Of a stretch of DNA of 64,000 bases, positions 36,900 through 45,229 are shown piece after piece (the first letter of the stretch is position 1; every line of letters starts with the position of its first letter). A model generated the notes under the pieces. That model worked only from the letters and a program-made list of their open reading frames with translations. It made no database searches and had not been told where the DNA came from. Made by a program: the position numbers and the translations under genes. Origin of the DNA: Opitutus sp. (GTDB taxonomy: Bacteria; Verrucomicrobiota; Verrucomicrobiia; Opitutales; Opitutaceae); assembly GCA_024707325.1 (NCBI GenBank), contig JANPZY010000001.1, positions 2,604,501 to 2,668,500 on the forward strand, given 5' to 3'.

Positions 36900-37790
36900 A
36901 TGACCATCGATGCGCCCACAGGCGTCGCCATCGTCGAAACTGCTGCCACCAATCGCGACCAGTCCTCTTACGTCGATTGGCCCGCCATCATTGCCGGCAT
37001 CGTGCTGGCTTCGGCCATCAGCCTGGTGCTGATCAGCTTTGGCTCGGCCGTCGGCCTCAACTTCCTCGATTTCGGCTACAACCAGTCCGCCGCCGCCTCA
37101 CCGATCTTCGTCGGCATCGCTGCCGCGAGCTGGTTCCTCTGGGTGCAGATTTCGAGCTTCATGGCCGGCGGCTATCTCACCGGCCGGCTGCGCCGTCGCT
37201 ATTTCGACGCCAGCGAGGATGAAAGCGACCTGCGCGACGGCGCCCATGGCCTGCTGGTCTGGGCAGGTGCCGCAATCCTCGGCGCGGTGATCGCCGTGGG
37301 TGGTATCGGCGCTGCGGCCAGTGCCGTCGGGTCCGCCGCTGCGACGGTGACCACGGCCGCCTCCAATGTCGCGGAGGACGCCGTGGATCCCAATGCCTAT
37401 TTCGTCGATACGCTGTTCCGCAGTGCGCAACCGGTGGACGCGGCTGTGGCACGGGACGAAGCCGGCCGCATCTTCGCCCAGGCGGCGCTGGGCGACGGCA
37501 CGGTGGCCGATGAAGACCGCACCTATCTCGCCAGCGTCGTGGCCGCCAATACCGGCCTGGCACCGGACGAGGCCCAGGCGCGCGTCGACCAGGTGATCGC
37601 CAATGTCGAGGCGGCTCGCCAGGACGCCTTGGAAGCGGCGCGTATTGCTCGAAACACCGCCATTATCGGCGCCTTCCTGCTGGCAGCCTCGCTGCTGATT
37701 TCGGCCATCGGCGCTTTCTGGGCGGCCCAGAAAGGCGGCAACCATCGCGACAACAACACCGTCTTTGCCGACGTGTTCCGTCGCTTCTAA
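36900..37790 (+). CDS. Multi-pass inner-membrane protein of unknown function
   Basis: About 296 residues from ATG 36900 (AGGAGAA upstream); ATG 36864 would add 12. Four membrane segments: DWPAIIAGIVLASAISLVLI, the SPIFVGIAAASWFLWVQIS segment, a Gly/Ala-rich one (LVWAGAAILGAVIAVGGIGA) and a C-terminal one (TAIIGAFLLAASLLISAIGA). Between the third and fourth lies a long helical, Ala-rich soluble region of about 110 residues. Relatives in Rhizobiales are sometimes labelled PhnA-like without support. Operon with the two flanking tiny membrane peptides. Confidence 0.75.
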   Translation: MTIDAPTGVAIVETAATNRDQSSYVDWPAIIAGIVLASAISLVLISFGSAVGLNFLDFGYNQSAAASPIFVGIAAASWFLWVQISSFMAGGYLTGRLRRRYFDASEDESDLRDGAHGLLVWAGAAILGAVIAVGGIGAAASAVGSAAATVTTAASNVAEDAVDPNAYFVDTLFRSAQPVDAAVARDEAGRIFAQAALGDGTVADEDRTYLASVVAANTGLAPDEAQARVDQVIANVEAARQDALEAARIARNTAIIGAFLLAASLLISAIGAFWAAQKGGNHRDNNTVFADVFRRF

Positions 37791-37814
37791 GCAGGACAGG
37801 AAAGGAAAAACACC

Positions 37815-37892
37815 ATGTTTCGTGGACTCGGTCTCTGGCTGCTCGGCGTGCCGATCTGGCTGATCATCATCATCGTGTTCTTCCTTCGCTGA
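37815..37892 (+). CDS. 25-residue single-pass membrane peptide
   Basis: MFRGLGLWLLGVPIWLIIII then VFFLR. One membrane helix ending in a positive residue. AGGAAAGG precedes ATG 37815, 24 bases after the preceding gene. Similar peptides occur next to stress genes in related bacteria. Function unknown. Confidence 0.7.
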   Translation: MFRGLGLWLLGVPIWLIIIIVFFLR

Positions 37893-37901
37893 GGAAGATG
37901 G

Positions 37902-37922
37902 AGGCGGCAATCCCCGCCTTTC
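37902..37922 (+). terminator. Weak terminator after the small membrane-protein operon
   Basis: AGGCGG / CCGCCT stem, six-base loop and a short TTTC tract, ten bases after the last stop. Confidence 0.45.
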
Positions 37923-37996
37923 GCATTTCGATCACCGCTGCCAATGCTCGATCGTCACCCTCGGGCCTTACCCGAGGGGGAGGAGCCCGGTGGAAG

Positions 37997-38905
37997 TTAG
38001 TTGAACACCCGGCGGCACTTGAACTGGCCGAATTCGACCCAGCCCGTGGCCAGCACCTCGCCCTTGAAGCTCACCCAGCATTCGTCCAGCGACACCGGCG
38101 CTCCCGCCCCGGTCAGCAGCACCGGATTGCCATGGCGCACCGCTGTGGCCTGCTGCGCATCGAGCCGGATTTCCGGCAGTTGGGCAAAGCCTGCCGCCAC
38201 CGGCTTCAGCAGGGCGTCGCCTTTCGTCCAGCGCCAAAGCCTCGAGTTGGTCGATGGTCAGCGCGTCTTCATCGTGAAACGGCCCGACTGCCGCGCGATG
38301 CAGCATGCTGACATGGCCGCGCGTGCCCAGGGCTTCGGCAATGTCGCGCGCCAGCGATCGGACATAGGTGCCCTTGCCGCAGGTGACTTCGAGCACCGAT
38401 TGCTCACTGCCATGTTCGATCAGCCCGATCGCGTCGACATCGATCTCGCGCGGTTGCAACTCCACGGCCTCGCCAGCCCGCGCCAGGTCATAGGCGCGCT
38501 CGCCATCCACCTTGAGCGCCGAATAGATCGGTGGCCGCTGCCAGTATCGTGCCGGTGAATTGCAGGTAGCACCGCCTCCAGCGCCGGCCTCTCCGGGCCG
38601 GACATCGGATGTGGCCACCACCGGTGCCTTCGGTATCGTCTGTGGTGGTGGCACTGCCCCATTTGATGGCGAAACGATAGACCTTGGTGCCGTCCTGTAC
38701 CTGCGGTACCGGCCTTGGTGGCCTCGCCCAGCGCGATCGGCAGTATGCCGGTCGCCAGCGGGTCGAGCGTGCCGGCATGGCCAGCCTTGGCCGCACCGAA
38801 CAGCCAGCGCACCTTGCCCACCGCCTGGGTCGAGGTCATGTCATAGGGCTTGTTGAGCACCACCCAGCCGGAAATGGCGCGCTTGATCCGTTTGGCCTGG
38901 CTCAC
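37997..38905 (-). pseudogene. truB: tRNA pseudouridine(55) synthase TruB, frame broken several times
   Basis: Makes pseudouridine 55 in the tRNA T-loop. Across frames: [19 protein letters not shown], catalytic [76 protein letters not shown] then LGTRGHVSMLHR, and the C-terminal PUA-like piece to VFN at 37997. At least five frame changes between 38200 and 38720, but no missing segment. GTG 38905 overlaps the rbfA stop by four bases. So many indels in one conserved gene are best read as poor local sequence. Confidence 0.82.
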
Positions 38906-39313
38906 TCGGTCTCGCCATCGTCGTCGTTATCGAGGTCGCGCTGCACTTTTTCCGAACGCAGGATGGCTGTCGATGCGGCTGGCTTCCTCAAAAGTGTCGT
39001 CGACATAGAAGCGGATTTCGGGAGCGTATTTCATGTTGATCTGCGGTGCCACGCGCCCACGCACGAATTTGCGATGCCGGTTGAGCGCCGCCACGATTTC
39101 CTCGGCATGGAGACCGCCCAGCGGCATGATATAGGCATTGGCGATCTTGAGATCGGGCGTCATGCGCACTTCGGGCACGGTGATGACCGCACCGCGCAGC
39201 GCGTCGTCCTCGATTTCGCCCCGCGCGAACATGGCGGCCAGCGCGTGGCGCACCAGTTCACCGACGCGCAGCATGCGCTGGCTGGGGCCCGTTGGTTTGT
39301 TGTCTTTGCTCAT
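38902..39313 (-). CDS. rbfA: Ribosome-binding factor RbfA (one frameshift)
   Basis: 30S maturation factor. Blocks: [40 protein letters not shown] and [20 protein letters not shown]. After EEASRID one extra base (near 38967) diverts the frame; the natural end [20 protein letters not shown] stops at 38902. truB follows with a four-base overlap, the usual order. infB/nusA are not upstream here. Confidence 0.9.
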
Positions 39314-39344
39314 TGCGGGGAGATATGCCCTCGCCGCGCCGCCG

Positions 39345-40002
39345 TCAATCGGCGAGGGTCAGCATGGTTTCGGCCTGCAGCCGGCGCGCCTGTGCCTCGA
39401 TCGTCCCCGAGGGTGCCGGCCAGTTCGCGGCACTTCAAGGGATCGAAGGCCGTGCCGCGCCACTGCTGGTAGGCGATGGCCAGACCCGCCGCGGATCTTG
39501 CGCAAGCTGATCGCCATGACCTCGCCCATGCGCGTAGCCTTAGCGGCGCGCTGGGCGCCGCAGATCATAGCAGCAGGGGCGCCTGGACGTCGTCGGGATC
39601 ATCGCCCAGTTGCACGAAGGCGCTCAGCCCGGGCATGCAGGCGCGCCCGAAGCCATCGATCACCGCATCGCGGTAGTTGGCGGGCACGGCGTCGGGATTG
39701 CTGACCATATGGGCGCCGTAAACCGTCTGGGCCAGGGCATAGACGGCGCCATTGCGATAGAGCTTGAGATCGGCTTCGCCGTCGCCGGAGCGGAACTCGG
39801 CCTCGAAGCCATCAAGCACGGCATCCCCTGCCAGATCCGCCGCCACCCAGTCCGGGGGCGGCAGGGTCAGGCGCTGGCCGAGCGTGGTCAGCTCCAGCGC
39901 GCGATCCGCCACGGCCAAAGGCGGTTCGCCACGGATTTGCGCCATGGCCGGCAACGCGACCAGCAGGCTGGTGAGGCAGACAATCGTGCGCAGAAATGCC
40001 AT
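39345..40002 (-). pseudogene. Secreted protein of unknown function, frame broken about three times
   Basis: Signal peptide MAFLRTIVCLTSLLVALPAM (from ATG 40002, GGGAG upstream). The mature part has LTLPPPDWVAADLAGDAVL, EAEFRSGDGEADLKLYRNG and YRDAVIDGFGRACMPGLSA, then, after frame shifts near 39570, 39495 and 39410, GEVMAISLRKIRGG, AIAYQQWRGTAFDPLKCREL and a stop at 39345. No family recognised with certainty. Its 3' end lies 31 bases from the rbfA start. Confidence 0.55.
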
Positions 40003-40181
40003 TGCGGGGCTCCCACCCGGAATCGGTCTTGGGCAGCGCCTTCCCCCGACAGGCCCTGACTTTCGCGACAACTATGCGGCGGGGCCGGCTGAAGCAAGGC
40101 CCTGCCCCGCATCGGGCCGACAACGGGCCGGATATGGGTATTTGCTGCAACACTGGTCCGCTGCGCCGGGCCATGCCGGCG

Positions 40182-41207
40182 TCAGTCGGGCAGGCTGCGC
40201 GCGGCGCCATGCACCCCGTCGGGCAGCACACGATGGGGCGGCTGGTGCCCATCCATGAAGGCACGGATATTGACGATGACGGTCTCACCCATTTCGATGC
40301 GGGCTTCCAGCGTGGCCGAGGCCATATGGGCGGTCAGCACGACCTTGTTGGCTTCGGCCAGGGCCAGCAGGCGCGGGTCGATGCCGCGCTTGTTCTCGAA
40401 GACATCGAGCGCCGCGCCCGACAGATGGCCGCTTTCGATGGCGTCGACCAGGGCCGCCTCGTCGATGAGTTCCGGCCTGGAAACATTGACCACGAAGCTG
40501 CCCGGTTTCATGCGCCCGAGACGGTCGGCCGAGAGGATGTGGAAGGTTTCCCGCGTATGCGGGGTATGCAGGGAGACGATATCCACCGCCTCGATCATGG
40601 CGTCGAGATCGTGCCAATAGGTGGCTTCGAGCGGGGTTTCGACGCCAGGCGGGCGGCGGTTGCGCGAGAAATAGTGGATATTGAGGCCGAAGGCCTTGGC
40701 CCTTTGCGCCACCGCCGTGCCGATGCGGCCCATGCCGACAATGCCGAGCGCCTTGCCGCGCAGGCGGTGGCCCAGCATGGAGGTGGGCGACCAGCCGGCC
40801 CAGACCCCGTCGCGCACCAGCATCTGCGTGCCTTCGACCAGCCGGCGCGGCAAAGCCAGCATCAGCACCATGGCCATGTCGGCCGTGTCCTCGGTGAGGA
40901 CGGAGGGCGTATTGGTGACGGTGACGCCGGCGGCCCAGGCCGCTTCGATATCGATATTATCAACGCCATTGCCGAACTGGGCGATCAGCCGCACGCTGCG
41001 GGGCAGGCGGGCGATGAGGCGGGCATCGATGCGGTCGGTGATCGAGGACACCAGGACATCCTTGCCCTCGAGCCCGCCGATAATATCATCGCCGGTGAGG
41101 TTCACGTCGTCTTCGTTGACATGGGTCTCGAACAGGGTTGCCATGCGCGCCTCGATGGTTTCGGGCAGGCGCCTGGTCACGAGAATGTGCGGTTTGTGGC
41201 TGGCCAT
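40182..41207 (-). CDS. D-2-hydroxyacid dehydrogenase (glyoxylate/hydroxypyruvate reductase type)
   Basis: About 341 residues from ATG 41207; a TTG-class start at 41261 would add 18. NAD(P) motif LGIVGMGRIGTAVAQRAKAF, catalytic Arg in FVVNVSRPELIDEAALV and His in VVLTAHMASATLEARIEMG mark the D-isomer-specific family; QFGNGVDNIDIEAAWAAGV is the substrate-side block. Most similar in pattern to GyaR-like glyoxylate reductases. The usual catalytic H-I/S-G-S reads HMAS. Confidence 0.88.
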   Translation of the reverse strand: MASHKPHILVTRRLPETIEARMATLFETHVNEDDVNLTGDDIIGGLEGKDVLVSSITDRIDARLIARLPRSVRLIAQFGNGVDNIDIEAAWAAGVTVTNTPSVLTEDTADMAMVLMLALPRRLVEGTQMLVRDGVWAGWSPTSMLGHRLRGKALGIVGMGRIGTAVAQRAKAFGLNIHYFSRNRRPPGVETPLEATYWHDLDAMIEAVDIVSLHTPHTRETFHILSADRLGRMKPGSFVVNVSRPELIDEAALVDAIESGHLSGAALDVFENKRGIDPRLLALAEANKVVLTAHMASATLEARIEMGETVIVNIRAFMDGHQPPHRVLPDGVHGAARSLPD

Positions 41208-41310
41208 AAGTTCCAGGATCGGGGCGGGCGATATGTGGAAAACCCACAATTCAGCGCCCATTAAGGATCATTGGCTAGTGATAGGGCAATTCCATTTGTT
41301 CTGCAAAGTC

Positions 41311-41890
41311 ATGTTTGACCAGACCGTGCACGGCCGCTTTCGCCATATCCTCAAGGCCCTTTGCCACCGCCTGCCCTGGGCGATGCTGGTGCTGGCACTG
41401 CTTGCCCCGCCGGCATTGGCGCAGGCCGGCAATCCCAGCGGGCTGCCGCTGCCGCGCTTTGCCGCGACGCGGTCGGAGCCGATCAATGTGCGGGTAGGGC
41501 CGGGCCAGAAATACGATATCGCCTGGACCTTTCTCAAGTCCGGGATTCCGGTGGAAATCACCCAGGAATTCGATACCTGGCGCAAGATTCGCGATGTCGA
41601 CGGGGCCGAGGGCTGGATCCATCAGAACCTGCTGACCGGCACGAGAGCCGGCTATGTGACGCCGCTGGTGGCCAATGGCGAAATCCCCCTGCGGGCCGGG
41701 CAATCGGACGATTCGGGGGTCCGCGCGCGGCTCGGCGCCGGGGCTCAAGGTGACCATCACCGAATGCGACGGCACTTGGTGCCAGGTCAGCGCCACCGGG
41801 CATGATGCGAGCCAGCGCAGCACGACTTATTCGGGTTATCTGCACCAGGAAGAGCTCTGGGGCGTCTATCCGGATGAGGTCTTCGACTAG
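41311..41890 (+). CDS. Periplasmic SH3-domain protein (one frameshift)
   Basis: About 192 residues. Hydrophobic export signal (residues about 17-36, ending ALAQA), then an SH3-like domain: INVRVGPGQKYDIAWTFLKS, TWRKIRDVDGAEGWIHQNLL. After a shift near 41740, a second copy reads LKVTITECDGTWCQVSATG and ends GYLHQEELWGVYPDEVFD. The closing LWGVYP block is typical of these alphaproteobacterial proteins, which are thought to bind cell wall. ATG 41311. Confidence 0.85.
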
Positions 41891-41960
41891 TTCACAACCC
41901 AGCCGAATTCGTTAGCACACTGTTAGCATCGACGCGCTGAACGCGTGAATCGCGCAGCGG

Positions 41961-42740
41961 TCAAAGCTCGGCCAGCGCGTTGGCGGTCTGGCGCGCGATT
42001 CGAACCGCATTGTCCTGCTTGGGGCAGGTGGCGCAGTAGCGATCGGGGTCAATCAGATAGTCGAGGCAGCAACCCTTGCGCTTGACGATGAGCAGGCGGC
42101 GGCCACCGGCCTCGACCGGCTCCAGCGTGCCCTGCCCGGTCAGACCCAGCGCTTCCAGCCACTGAGCGGCATAGGCCGCGATCGCTTCCGGCGGCAGGTC
42201 GCGGCGGCGCTGGCCCAGCCAGACCATCAGGCTCAGCATGCGGTCGGCGAAGAGGCGCCGCGCCGGCAGGGGCTTCAACCGAACCAGCAGATTGACCTCC
42301 TCGAGCATGGTGGCCGCCATGGGCCTGAGCTGGGCCGCCGCCCGTTCGATCAGCACCTCGACCGGGCCGCTCTGCTGGGCGCCGGGCAGCAGCCGGTAGC
42401 CATCGATATAGATGCCGCGCCTCTGCTGGCTGAGGCCTGACAGGTCGGGCATGGCGCCATGGATATGGGCTGATATGACGGCGAGATAGGCGGGTTGCCA
42501 GAGCAGGTTGGTCCAGAGCCGCACCGCATGGAAGGCCGGGCCGGCCGCGGGATAGGTGGTGGCGAGCGCCGCGTGGAGTTCGGCCAGCATGGCGGCGTTG
42601 TCGCCGCCGGGGCGATACCAGCCCGGCCGGGCGGGGCCGGGTTCGCCCTTCATGAAGCCGGTCAGTTGCGCCGCCGTCGCGATCAGCCGCGTGGTCGCGG
42701 CATCGCCGGAATCTTGCGCGAAGAGGAAGGAGCGGGCCAT
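41961..42740 (-). CDS. FhuF-like siderophore ferric reductase (2Fe-2S)
   Basis: 259 residues. The C-terminal KGCCLDYLIDPDRYCATCPK provides the C-C-x10-C-x2-C pattern of FhuF-type 2Fe-2S proteins that reduce siderophore-bound iron in the cytoplasm; HAVRLWTNLLWQPAYLAVIS in the N-terminal half is also typical. Stands alone with no siderophore uptake genes next to it. A terminator between it and aqpZ lies upstream of its start. Confidence 0.82.
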   Translation of the reverse strand: MARSFLFAQDSGDAATTRLIATAAQLTGFMKGEPGPARPGWYRPGGDNAAMLAELHAALATTYPAAGPAFHAVRLWTNLLWQPAYLAVISAHIHGAMPDLSGLSQQRRGIYIDGYRLLPGAQQSGPVEVLIERAAAQLRPMAATMLEEVNLLVRLKPLPARRLFADRMLSLMVWLGQRRRDLPPEAIAAYAAQWLEALGLTGQGTLEPVEAGGRRLLIVKRKGCCLDYLIDPDRYCATCPKQDNAVRIARQTANALAEL

Positions 42741-42775
42741 GGGCCGCTTTTAGCGTTCCGCCAGCCGCGAGGAAA

Positions 42776-42799
42776 GGCCGCCGGATGGTTCCGGCGGCC
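42776..42799 (-). terminator. Terminator downstream of aqpZ
   Basis: Perfect 10-bp stem GGCCGCCGGA / TCCGGCGGCC with a four-base loop, followed by TTTCC on the minus strand; nine bases beyond the aqpZ stop. Confidence 0.75.
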
Positions 42800-42807
42800 T
42801 ATGCCGA

Positions 42808-43464
42808 TCAGGCCTTGAGGATCTTGAAGCGGTAGAGCAGGCCCCCCAGGAGACCGCCGGCCAGGGGCGCGACGATGAACAGCCAGAGCTGGGCCAGCGC
42901 ATCGCCGCCCACCAGGATGGCCGGACCGAAGCTGCGGGCCGGATTGACCGACACGCCGGTCACCTGGATGCCGACCAGGTGGATGGCCACCAGGGTCAGG
43001 CCGATGGCGAGGCCGGCGAAATGCGGCGCGGCGCGCTCGCCGGTCGAACCGAGGATGACCACGACGAAGATGGCGGTGAACACGACTTCGAAGATCAGGG
43101 CGGCCAGCATGGAATATTCGCCGAGATAGCCCGGACCCCAGCCATTCTGCCCCAGGCTGGCATTGCTGCCGACAATGGCCCAGAGGATCAAGGCGCCGAC
43201 CAGGGCGCCGGCAAACTGGGCGACCCAGTGCTGGATCATGCTCATGAGGTCCATGCGCCCGTCGATATAGAGCGCCAGGCTCACCGCCGGGTTGATATGG
43301 CAGCCCGAAATCGGGCCGATGGCATAGGCCATGGCGACGATGGCCAGGCCAAAGGCAAAGGCGATGCCGACCTGCCCGATGGCGTCGCCGCCCAATACGG
43401 CCGCTCCGCAGCCGATCAGCACCAGCACTGCCGTGCCGATGAATTCCGCAATCAGTTTGTTCAT
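42808..43464 (-). CDS. aqpZ: Aquaporin Z
   Basis: 218 residues, six membrane segments and two NPA boxes (GCHINPAVSLAL, residues about 55-66, and VSVNPARSFGPA). The arginine after the second NPA and the narrow-filter residues around it are those of water channels, not glycerol facilitators (NPAR without Asp). ATG 43464. Confidence 0.95.
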   Translation of the reverse strand: MNKLIAEFIGTAVLVLIGCGAAVLGGDAIGQVGIAFAFGLAIVAMAYAIGPISGCHINPAVSLALYIDGRMDLMSMIQHWVAQFAGALVGALILWAIVGSNASLGQNGWGPGYLGEYSMLAALIFEVVFTAIFVVVILGSTGERAAPHFAGLAIGLTLVAIHLVGIQVTGVSVNPARSFGPAILVGGDALAQLWLFIVAPLAGGLLGGLLYRFKILKA

Positions 43465-43583
43465 GACGCTTGGTATCTCCAGAAAGACTTCCCATGCCGG
43501 GCCGAATCACCGGCCGACATGCAAGCCTTCCTGCGACACCCCGCCGCAGGCAAGCGCGGAGAGTCCTGTCAGCACAGGATTTT

Positions 43584-44342
43584 TCAGGCGGCGGCGCGGG
43601 CCGCAGCGATGGTGCGGCGCACCGCATCGACATCGGTGAGGGTGATTTCGTATTCGCGCTCGATGGCGGTGCCGCCCATGCCGACATGCGGATTGCGGAA
43701 CACCATGCCGCTCTTGATGGTGTGGAGCGCGGCGAAATGCATCTCGTCGACGCCGGTGGCCTGCCGCACCTGGGCGATATTGCCTTCATCGAGCGCGCCA
43801 CAGGCCATGATGACGATGCGGCCATTGGCGATGGCAGCCGTGTCCTTGAGAATGTCGATCCCTTCCAGCGCCGTGTCGCGCTGGCCGCTGGTCAGCACCC
43901 GGTCGACGCCGCAGCGGATCAGGGCCTCGATAGCCTCGCGATAGTCGGCCGTCATGTCGAAGGCGCGGTGGCAGGTGACCTTCATGGGTCGCGCCGCCTC
44001 GACCAGCGCTTTGGTGCGCGCCTCATCGATGCGGCCATCGGGCGTGAGGCAGCCGATGACCACGCCGGCCACGCCCAGGTCCTTCAGCGCCTTGATATCG
44101 TCGACCATGGTGGCGAATTCGAGCTCGGAATAGAGGAAGTCGCCGCCGCGCGGGCGGATGATGACATGGAAGGGAATGGTGGCCACGCGCAGGGCCTCGC
44201 GCACCACGCCCAGGCTGGGCGTCAGCCCGCCTTCGAGCAGGCTGGCGCAAAGTTCCACCCGGTCGGCCCCCGCCGTCTGCGCCGCCACCAGGCCATCAAT
44301 GCCTTCGACGCAGATTTCGATCTTGAACGGGTGCTTGCTCAT
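43584..44342 (-). CDS. cutC: CutC family protein (copper homeostasis)
   Basis: 252 residues, TIM barrel. KIEICVEGIDGLVAAQTAGA then DRVELCASLLEGGLTPS, VIIRPRGGDFLYSELE, VTCHRAFDMTAD and GVDRVLTSGQRDTALEGI are all conserved CutC blocks. Linked to copper tolerance in some bacteria, though the enzymatic role is unsettled. Single-gene unit between aqpZ and a repeat cluster. Confidence 0.93.
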   Translation of the reverse strand: MSKHPFKIEICVEGIDGLVAAQTAGADRVELCASLLEGGLTPSLGVVREALRVATIPFHVIIRPRGGDFLYSELEFATMVDDIKALKDLGVAGVVIGCLTPDGRIDEARTKALVEAARPMKVTCHRAFDMTADYREAIEALIRCGVDRVLTSGQRDTALEGIDILKDTAAIANGRIVIMACGALDEGNIAQVRQATGVDEMHFAALHTIKSGMVFRNPHVGMGGTAIEREYEITLTDVDAVRRTIAAARAAA

Positions 44343-44424
44343 GAGTGGTCTCCAATTGGTACGGTATTGGTAGTGTGGCGGGCGGTTGGGGGCAAGGGGG
44401 TACTGCCTGCCGTGGGCGGGTTCG

Positions 44425-44670
44425 CCTTCTCCCCTTGAGGGAGAAGGTGCCCGAAGGGCGGATGAGGAGTGTGCTTCCGCAAGCCGTGAAGCATGGGCGA
44501 GCGCAGAACCTCACCCGGTTCTTCCGCTGAACGCGGAAGAACCACCCCTCTCCTCAAGGGGAGAGGGTGGCAGGGCCTGAGTGCGGCACGAGATTACCCC
44601 CACCCAGCTCTGCTACGGCACGATGGGCCTAGGGACGCTGCCCTCCCACAAGGGGGAGGGAGACGATGAA
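44425..44670. repeat. Cluster of three or more REP-like repeats
   Basis: 44425-44467: CCTTCTCC..., hairpin GCCC-GAA-GGGC, GGATGAGG. 44511-44570: CTCACCC, perfect 11-bp hairpin GGTTCTTCCGC-TGAAC-GCGGAAGAACC (44517-44543), ACCCCTCTCCTCAAGGGGAGAGGG. About 44597-44670: a copy of the CCCCCACCC/CCCTCCCACAAGGGGGAGGG type (family B). They take up most of the 461-base gap; no gene seen. Confidence 0.8.
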
Positions 44671-44803
44671 CACCGATATCGGTGCTGGAAGTCTTCGCCG
44701 TAGCCCCGTCATTCTCCCAACAGCCCTCCGCACTATTCCGCATAGGCCGGGGTGACCCCGTGTGAGCCAGCGCGGCGCATGCTGGTCGCTCGGAGGATTT
44801 GCC

Positions 44804-45229
44804 ATGCGTCGCCTTGCTGGCTGGGTCCGCGATGACAGCGGTACGTCGGCCGTTGAATTCGCCATATTGATGCCGGTCTTCCTGCTGCTGCTTACCGGCA
44901 TGCTGGCCTATGGCATCTATTTCGGGGCCGCCCATTCGCTGCAGCAGTTGGCCGCCGATGCGGCACGCACAGCCATTGCCGGGCTGGACGAGACCGAACG
45001 CAATACGCTGGTGGGGGACTTCCTTGCGGCCAATGCCGACAGCTATGCGCTGATCGATGCCAACAGGCTCAGCGTGAGCATCGGCGACAAGCCCGGCGAT
45101 CCGGATCATTACCGCGTGGTGCTGGAATATGATGCCGGGGACCTGCCGATCTGGGACCTCTACCCGCCCTTGCCGCTGCCCAGCCGGCAGATCATCTACA
45201 GCTCCACCATCAGGCGGGGCGGGATATGA
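44804..45229 (+). CDS. TadE-like pilus-assembly/pseudopilin-type protein
   Basis: 141 residues. DDSGTSAVEFAILMPVFLLL is the TadE motif (G-x-x-A-V-E-F-A) at the start of a single N-terminal membrane helix; the rest is a small extracytoplasmic domain. CGGAGGA precedes ATG 44804. Overlaps the TadG-like gene by four bases. Flp/Tad secretion ATPase and platform genes are not in the window. Confidence 0.88.
   Translation: MRRLAGWVRDDSGTSAVEFAILMPVFLLLLTGMLAYGIYFGAAHSLQQLAADAARTAIAGLDETERNTLVGDFLAANADSYALIDANRLSVSIGDKPGDPDHYRVVLEYDAGDLPIWDLYPPLPLPSRQIIYSSTIRRGGI

Noticed and set aside
37898..38311. 137-residue plus frame at the truB end
   Set aside because: Begins in a terminator and repeat and lies antisense to truB.
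44425..44670. CRISPR-like array
   Set aside because: Repeats are palindromic, of differing orientation and irregular spacing, with no constant spacers; they are REP-type elements.
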